From positions 1 to 50,132 of the forward strand of contig WGBO01000051.1 of the NCBI GenBank assembly GCA_015494295.1: a stretch of 50,132 bases of DNA, given 5' to 3'. Shown here one piece after another: positions 46,401-50,132 of the stretch. How positions within the stretch are numbered: position 1 is the first letter of the stretch; each line of letters starts with the position of its first letter. Source of the DNA: Gammaproteobacteria bacterium. GTDB taxonomy: Bacteria > Pseudomonadota > Gammaproteobacteria > DSM-19610. The translations under genes and the position numbers were made by a program. The notes under the pieces were generated by a model that was not told the origin of the DNA, did no database searches, and was given only the letters and a program-made list of their open reading frames with translations.

Positions 46401-47888
46401 GAAGGCAAGGCGACGTTTGCCGATCCTTTCCAGGGCGGGGTCGGTCTCAAGGTTGCGCTGAGCCGCGATGGCACCTACAGCATCGAGGGCACGACAAATA
46501 ACCCCGTTACCGCCCCCAGCCTGGGCCTGACCTTCCAGATCAAGAAACTCAAAGGCGCCTACGAGGATAAAAAGAAGATATTCGAGTTCACCCTGAGCGC
46601 GCTGCTCAAGTCTGAAACCTTCACCGACGTCAGTATCGACGGCTTCGTGATCAAATCCAACGGTGACGTCAAGGCGGACGCCATCAAGATCGAGGAGGAG
46701 GTCAAGTTCGGACCGGGCTTCTCCGCGACACTGAATCAGCTCGCCTTCAAGAAAACCTCCACCGAGTTTGAGGTCGAGGTGAAGGCGGGCTTCACGTTCA
46801 CGAAACGCCTGGTGGCCAGGGACGCGGAGTTCAAGATAGTCACGGGTCCGAGGGTCGAAAAGCTCGCGTTTTCACTGGAGGGTGGACAGACGCCGGTCTC
46901 GTTCAATATCGATGTCACCTACCAGAGCGATCTTCTCAGCGGTTCCGGCAAGCTGAAGGTCGAAAAGCTGCTGGACATCGACGCTACCCTTGTGGTCGGG
47001 GCGCAGAAGGACGCCGGTGGCGAAGCATTCTCGTTCTGGTATACCGAACTGAGCAGCAAGGTTGCATTGCCGCTGGGCCAGACCGGTTTGCAGGTCAACC
47101 GGATTGGCGGCGGCGCGGGCTATAACTACGATCCGCCGGTTGGAGCCGCCAGTGGCGCGGCGCGGCGTACCGACAGCATGGCCTTCAAGGCGCTGATCGG
47201 GGTTGGAAACGTGCCCAACGGGGAGGTGTTCTCCGGGCGCCTGACCATGGTGCTGGCCGACAGGTATTTCATTCTGAACGGCAAGGTCTGGGTGCTGGCG
47301 CGGGAGGAGAGCCTTTATGGTGAGGGCCAGCTTGGCATGTACTGGGACAATCCCGCGCGCCTGGAAGGCTTCCTGCGCATGCTGGTTGCGCTTCCCGACG
47401 CCGAGGGCGGGCTGATGCGCTTCAACGGCCAGGTGGATTTCCGCTTTGCCGGCGGCAACGACTGGTACGTCAAGAGCAAGACGCTCGAAGGCACCGTGCT
47501 CGAACGTGTGATCGCGGAAGGCTCCATCGACGTGCGTCAGGGACTTGCTCTGCTGGACGGCAACATCCGGTATGATCTGAGCAAGACCGTCCCGCTCGCG
47601 GTCGTCAAGCTCCACGTGGAAGTGCATTTGCGGGCAGACGGCAAGCTCGAGTTCAGGGTGACGCCGGTCGCCGTGACGCTGGACACGCGGCTCGGTTTCA
47701 GGGGGTCGCTGGATTTGAACGTCGAAGCGGTCGGAAAGACGTTCAATATCGGCGCGGCCAGCCTGGAAACCCTGTTGACGCTGAATGCGTCCAACCGCTC
47801 GATCGAGGTTCGCGGGAGCGCGGCCGTTTCGTGGAAGACGTGGGTGCACAGCGGCAGCACCCGGGTGGATATCGGGTATAGCATGTGA
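40449..47888 (+). CDS. Giant exported coiled-coil and beta-rich protein
   Basis: 2479 residues, no family recognised. Signal peptide about 16-38 (WFVALLCAFALSVVRQAVA). Residues 40-335 are a non-repetitive head with a CSGC pair (298/301). Long Lys/Glu/Arg heptad coiled coils follow at about 337-505, 655-855 and 875-1260, broken by short loops (YIPPPLELVPGFN near 856). Around 1510-1600 is an invasin-like (Big_1-type) Ig domain (VELRVQVFDGAHKGKPGQTIEWKVSS ... TDAAGYSRINFYL). From about 1750 to the end come repeating amphipathic beta strands. There is no RTX, autotransporter or sortase signal. Starts at GTG 40449, overlapping the protease stop; the FN3 gene follows with a stop/start overlap. An extended envelope or surface structure is inferred. 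Confidence 0.85.
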   Translation: MTRVPALFRHGRAGTRWRYWFVALLCAFALSVVRQAVAQEEGALAAHYLSVRSNPGQPFGQDFRSLIEEAGSRVGRVVDVPAEAGGGQIASVLKPADPARAKSLASRLRSVVRDGFVEGDSCREYLPQEPFPGQPEWKGLGEGASGATLEQVLGALPAMPGGADARVLVAPDPPSVSDFVSGLSVPWVSDPPLFAPASRAPGLRVGRTVVRGGWRVIVAEGWDSTTTTPPETPPEEPGITPPITETYTQACDLPGRTPAPTPAIKVALKAGEPATFPYPRPIPLQAIARDYDQIRHTCSGCSGGKSDDIRYIEDAISTYRWEITGGEGSLNSPYVDIEDLEELERKIREKREEIREKAQELARLKEQRKQLQESRKARREALQAEIEKLKKERTEVESEKTEVLAEIAARHEQLAQLEAELRAALEAIEQKRAEIKEKQARIDELQDKIDGEPSGREKTLSAKIDDLEKRTEALRAELEQLRQGHAFEEDQLRQSYNRAVEKLVAARRALQQTRARLRGVQDRISALQNSLYTSPQVQDVLLRKAGMQDLGRRISSRYLSGRDTGLTKLSQFADAFVRAPTAAARQSALDSFLAQKADILSSLEQQCGALSGADRSACLDDLRELRGETDSLGETMQRSASTPAIDPQKWKDLQKQQADLAALENQAKAAGAKVEAAQREVNAAQQRYLDGLDRLEQAESRMLEQIAQLEQQSQDLSGELEKEHRRAEEERVRNTPQWLDEIATLRAEIDELSAQISGKHREASAKQARRLEVDKELLGLEARRKELDNRLSYIDARIRDREEKIRKLDTEDDELARKIAKAKDELARLEKELEELEKGRNPRAHEKKSATGQQVFYIPPPLELVPGFNKGRFDQLKEEVARAEAQLEKARGAKAGLQDKAWEILRGMNENLWTLRAALDTIASVEEELKELEDEQHERKTELAHQRSGEAEKANQRLAEAEGKLEDARGKEGAAERSVEFFKKEVSNKRKEFDKEFDALVEVEVDAAGLRDEATARRKELAKVRAELARKRTDVESVLSRMRDAEERLARARDSLSRAAARENEQAERAARAEVDRYQSQLDKLKQDFTARRAELASLRDRFEQAQKASRDADKASDRENEKLRAQRRRFSVVEQQLKYKIKLYDGAVEDKLAARREVKRAEKALEDQKEQTRKANEATQKVDEDPDVKEAQKAIDAKNKDKEKAEADKKKAEVALENLQKAREEWKQARSRADAEIDKARKALDDARQAMKRFLEKEFDKVNFTVTLRLTVEDQPIGDKWRSDDKAVQKVITISFKGRREPVIKGPDDDLRPPPPSHKAASCDVKFSYLSEPAPRVEVVSPPAPAGIEPQTIALFYKQGQPLYHRWPPRKENTDILVASATRFATAGIDTDKTSVQCVAGSGKGLLVGGGVPAPAAASGPMCAAGKPAGGEVSDVVHAVWTAPAHTSPTELRTMLDIPEVSPEQCSGKETVKVLYHDSKLQFNDGADKRLKYERLTGLLGDAPAVYTDFGRDNRVELRVQVFDGAHKGKPGQTIEWKVSSHQPAELKDDEYGFEANKSKSETRTTDAAGYSRINFYLTARYGDVDINATWKRGKDTCTVAKIKVRRLLELRKLYVGFAPDKGWEQARKMWDGDNDSEGLAKALPEDGADQKPTFAVGLLDDQKSAVDGKKILFSALEPPEAGMEPAEKETEIYGLAWSFASDIEKEAQLKMKAGIDDPLKPVTRPPEVEGEQSTETENRFLIGPEGKYLTIETDKPFVPGQPYTGGARFVIAGGIPVKFKKLQLQAESVTVERKAAGLVATAGTVSWSTSAGGGKPFSFEKANFNFVLETLGLTAGADGRLSGKVKLPGMEEEAGFSAIIGPGGFLGEANNFPELKFGGVTLEKGAAVLVDMHDSEGPEDVSGWSGRGLLIRQAKLVLPDSMKGERDKPPVIGVKDLFFNSAGLSGEISIEYSVSANLGKVELAVEKVLVEFRQNELTRGEFEGKATFADPFQGGVGLKVALSRDGTYSIEGTTNNPVTAPSLGLTFQIKKLKGAYEDKKKIFEFTLSALLKSETFTDVSIDGFVIKSNGDVKADAIKIEEEVKFGPGFSATLNQLAFKKTSTEFEVEVKAGFTFTKRLVARDAEFKIVTGPRVEKLAFSLEGGQTPVSFNIDVTYQSDLLSGSGKLKVEKLLDIDATLVVGAQKDAGGEAFSFWYTELSSKVALPLGQTGLQVNRIGGGAGYNYDPPVGAASGAARRTDSMAFKALIGVGNVPNGEVFSGRLTMVLADRYFILNGKVWVLAREESLYGEGQLGMYWDNPARLEGFLRMLVALPDAEGGLMRFNGQVDFRFAGGNDWYVKSKTLEGTVLERVIAEGSIDVRQGLALLDGNIRYDLSKTVPLAVVKLHVEVHLRADGKLEFRVTPVAVTLDTRLGFRGSLDLNVEAVGKTFNIGAASLETLLTLNASNRSIEVRGSAAVSWKTWVHSGSTRVDIGYSM

Positions 47889-49969
47889 TGAACCTAATGC
47901 GGCGCTTTGCCATCATGTTCGGCCTGTTGACGTTCCTGTCGGCGGCGCAGGCCCTCGCCGAAGGGACGCTGTTCGTGCATCGCACCGACAGCGCCGTGCA
48001 CCTGCGCTGGAACGCACCGCTTGGCCAGCCCTACGAAGGGTTCGCGGTGGAGCGCCGCCCGGCGGCAGGCGGTGCCTGGAAATTGCTCACCGAGGCGCCG
48101 GTCAGGCCGATGCGCGACGTCGCAAGGATTCGCCGCCTGCTCGGCCCCGGCGCAGATCTCTACCTCGCCTTTTTTGGCAAGGATGTGGCGCGGATCGAGG
48201 TGGGCGATTTTCAGCGCGTCATGGGTGATGAAGTCGCGCGCGGCATGATCCAGTTGTTCTCGGTCAAGTACCCGCAACTCGGTGAAGCGCTGGGTGAGGT
48301 CTACCGGGACCGCGACGTCCAGCCCGGCCAGTCTTTCCACTATCGCGTGAGCCTGTTGCAGGCAGGCAAACGGCAAGCGTGGGCGGAAACCCGTGAAGCG
48401 GTGTTGCATGGGAAGGCCGACAGGCCGCCGACACCCGCCGGCTTGCGCGGCGAGGGCGGGGAGGCCGAAGCCGTGTTGTCCTGGAAGTTCGACGCGGAAA
48501 TGTCCGGCAAAGGTTCCGCCGTGGGATTCAATGTGTACCGGGCGGATGCGCCCACGGGGCCCTTCGAGCGGCGCAATCTCGAACTCGTGGTGCCGCTTGA
48601 ACTGAATGGCAAGCTTCCGGACTACCTGTATGTCGATCGCTTTCTGGACAATGGAAAGCCCTACTGGTATCGGGTGACGGGCGTGGACGTGCTGGGTTTC
48701 GAGAGCGCGCCCAGCAGGGCCATCAAGGTCGTGCCGCATGATCGAACGCCGCCGCCCGCGCCGAAGGGGTTCAAGGCCAGGATGCTGGGCGACAAGGCGC
48801 TGCTCCAGTGGCAGCCCGTGATGGTCGGGGACCTCGAGGGATACCGGTTGTTGCGGGCCGAAGCCGCGTCGGGTCCGTATCGTCCGATCTGGCCGGAAAA
48901 GGACCAGGCCCCGGTGCCCATGGTCAGTCACGTCGACGAGGACGTCGCCGAGGGAAGCCTGTTCTGGTACCGGGTGGTGGCGGTGGATACCTCGGGCAAC
49001 GAGAGCCCTCCGTCGGACACAATCCAGTTGTACCGCCGCGATCGCACGCCCCCGGCCCGTGTCGAGGGACTGAAGGCCGTGGCGCGCGACGAAGGCGATA
49101 CGCCCGGCATTCACCTTAGCTGGAAGGCCAATACCGAAAAGGATTTGCAGGGCTACCTGGTGCAGCGCACCACCCGCGTGGTCGGCGAAGGCAAGAAAGC
49201 TCACGTCGAGGGTGAGTTCTACGTCAAGAATGCCAGGCCCCTGCAGGAAGCCCGTTTCGTGGACCCGGTGGCAGTGGACTCGCCGGCGCGCTATGCCTAC
49301 CGGGTAATCGCGGTCGACCATTCCTGGAACGAGAGCGAGCCTTCGGAACTCGTCGTGGCGCGCATGCCGGACAAGACCCCGCCGGAGCAGCCGATGTTGC
49401 GCCGGGTGGCGGTGGAGCGGGATCATGTGCGCATCGACTGGTTGCCGAATATCGAGAAGGATCTCGCCGGCTACCGCCTGCTGCGAGCTGAAGAAAAGGG
49501 GCCGTTCAAGGTGATTCACAAGGGACTGATCGAACCGGGTGCGGACCACTACTCGGACCGGCCCGGTGAAATCGGCAGGATCTACCGGTACCGCCTGGTG
49601 GCGCTGGACCGCGACGGCAACGCCAGCCAGCCGTCCCAGGCGCTGTCGCTGCGCATGCTGGACCTGGTGGCGCCGGATGCTCCGGCGATCAGGCGGATCG
49701 TCTCGAAGAAGACAGGGCTGGCCGTATCCTGGAAGCCGGTTTCGTCCGGCGATGTGCGTGCGATGATTCTCTACCGAAGTGAGGGAAAGGACGGCAAGGC
49801 ACGCATTGTCGCGGATCTTTCCGCCTCCGACCGGGAGTACCTCGACACCCGCGTGGAAAAGGGCAAGACCTACCGCTATTTTCTCCGTACCCTGGACCAG
49901 GTCGACAACCTGAGTGAGCCGGGCAAGGCGGCAAGCGCGCGCTTCGACCCGGACAAGGCGAAGAAGTAG
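47888..49969 (+). CDS. Exported fibronectin type III repeat protein
   Basis: 693 residues. Signal peptide (MRRFAIMFGLLTFLSAAQALA) then about six FN3 modules. The first (residues ~25-175) is split by a ~65-residue helical insertion (PMRDVARIRRLLGPGADLYLAFFGKDVARIEVGDFQRVMGDEVARGMIQLF). The others begin at PPTPAGLRGE, PPPAPKGFKA, PPARVEGLKA, PPEQPMLRRV and PDAPAIRRIV, each with the YWYRVTGVD/YRVVAVD-type strand and LxxYxLxR turn. There is no anchor or enzyme motif. ATG 47888 overlaps the giant protein's stop (TGATG); GTG 47885 is an alternative. A protein-binding partner of the giant protein is inferred from coupling. Confidence 0.88.
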   Translation: MNLMRRFAIMFGLLTFLSAAQALAEGTLFVHRTDSAVHLRWNAPLGQPYEGFAVERRPAAGGAWKLLTEAPVRPMRDVARIRRLLGPGADLYLAFFGKDVARIEVGDFQRVMGDEVARGMIQLFSVKYPQLGEALGEVYRDRDVQPGQSFHYRVSLLQAGKRQAWAETREAVLHGKADRPPTPAGLRGEGGEAEAVLSWKFDAEMSGKGSAVGFNVYRADAPTGPFERRNLELVVPLELNGKLPDYLYVDRFLDNGKPYWYRVTGVDVLGFESAPSRAIKVVPHDRTPPPAPKGFKARMLGDKALLQWQPVMVGDLEGYRLLRAEAASGPYRPIWPEKDQAPVPMVSHVDEDVAEGSLFWYRVVAVDTSGNESPPSDTIQLYRRDRTPPARVEGLKAVARDEGDTPGIHLSWKANTEKDLQGYLVQRTTRVVGEGKKAHVEGEFYVKNARPLQEARFVDPVAVDSPARYAYRVIAVDHSWNESEPSELVVARMPDKTPPEQPMLRRVAVERDHVRIDWLPNIEKDLAGYRLLRAEEKGPFKVIHKGLIEPGADHYSDRPGEIGRIYRYRLVALDRDGNASQPSQALSLRMLDLVAPDAPAIRRIVSKKTGLAVSWKPVSSGDVRAMILYRSEGKDGKARIVADLSASDREYLDTRVEKGKTYRYFLRTLDQVDNLSEPGKAASARFDPDKAKK

Positions 49970-49981
49970 AGGGCGGGGCGC

Positions 49982-50132
49982 CTAGTCCTCGCCGCCGCGT
50001 TGCGGCACCTGCTGCAACATGTCCTTGCCCTGGCGCAACAGGAAATCAAGGAAAGTCCGCGCAACCAGCGACAGCTTCTTGCCCTTGAGGTGCACGGCGT
50101 ACCAGCGGTAGAACAACGGGAAGCCCCGCACA
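49982..50132 (-). CDS. LysR-type transcriptional regulator, C-terminal end (runs off the window)
   Basis: Only the last 49 residues are present, ending in VPQRGGED. GFPLFYRWYAVHLKGKKLS followed by VARTFLDFLLRQGKDML matches the C-terminal strand-helix end of the LysR substrate-binding domain (CbbR-like GFPxxRxWYVVHxKGKxLSxVAxAFLxFL). It converges with the FN3 gene, 12 bases apart, and no terminator is visible between the two. The start and DNA-binding domain lie beyond 50132. Confidence 0.72.
   Translation of the reverse strand, partial: VRGFPLFYRWYAVHLKGKKLSLVARTFLDFLLRQGKDMLQQVPQRGGED

Noticed and set aside
40449..47888. SMC/RecN-type ATPase reading of the giant coiled-coil protein
   Set aside because: No Walker A or ABC signature is present and there is an N-terminal signal peptide, so a DNA-repair ATPase is unlikely.

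Overview
The window is a high-GC gammaproteobacterial chromosome segment. The housekeeping order (pcnB-folK-deoxynucleoside kinase-panBCD, and recA-recX-alaS-lysC-csrA-tRNA-Ser-tRNA-Arg) resembles Pseudomonas and purple-sulfur/Ectothiorhodospira-type gammaproteobacteria. This placement rests on gene order and protein character only; no database search was possible.

Layout. (1) 1-17.7 kb is conserved core: tRNA-Glu; poly(A) polymerase; folate and pantothenate genes; the lytic transglycosylase MltF; tRNA-Ser(CGA); a glycine-zipper lipoprotein; mutS; a PilZ protein; pncC-thpR; an SOS-controlled recA-recX; alaS; lysC; csrA; tRNA-Ser(GCT); and tRNA-Arg(ACG). (2) 17.7-28.56 kb is an accessory defence island immediately after tRNA-Arg. 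It holds a small two-gene unit of a membrane protein and a 57-aa protein, a XRE-ImmA/PIN toxin-antitoxin pair, and a type III-like restriction-modification locus (Mod, Fic with a winged-helix-like C-terminus, Res). It ends in a truncated DUF262 (GmrSD-type) gene cut by the end of an IS5-type element. That IS remnant runs straight into the 3' end of pqiC, so the right boundary of the island is a rearranged junction. (3) 28.6-31.95 kb is the pqiA-pqiA-pqiB-pqiC lipid-transport operon on the minus strand. (4) 32.1-33.0 kb has a DUF5335 protein and an unrecognised helical protein. (5) 33.07-38.67 kb (minus) encodes a MacAB/TolC-like tripartite exporter (permease, ATPase, HlyD/MacA-like adaptor, TolC-like channel) and a secreted Gly/Ser-rich protein. 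(6) 38.9-49.97 kb (plus, divergent) is a tightly overlapping operon of an exported subtilisin-like protease, a 2479-residue exported coiled-coil/beta-rich protein, and an exported fibronectin-type-III repeat protein. A LysR-type regulator begins at the right edge.

Two systems stand out. The first is the R-M locus, where a Fic protein sits between modification and restriction genes behind a promoter covered by an 18-bp perfect inverted repeat. This suggests separately controlled restriction. The second is the divergent exporter/subtilase/giant-protein/FN3 cluster, which looks like an undescribed envelope or secreted assembly. Functional statements about both are inference from gene content and context.
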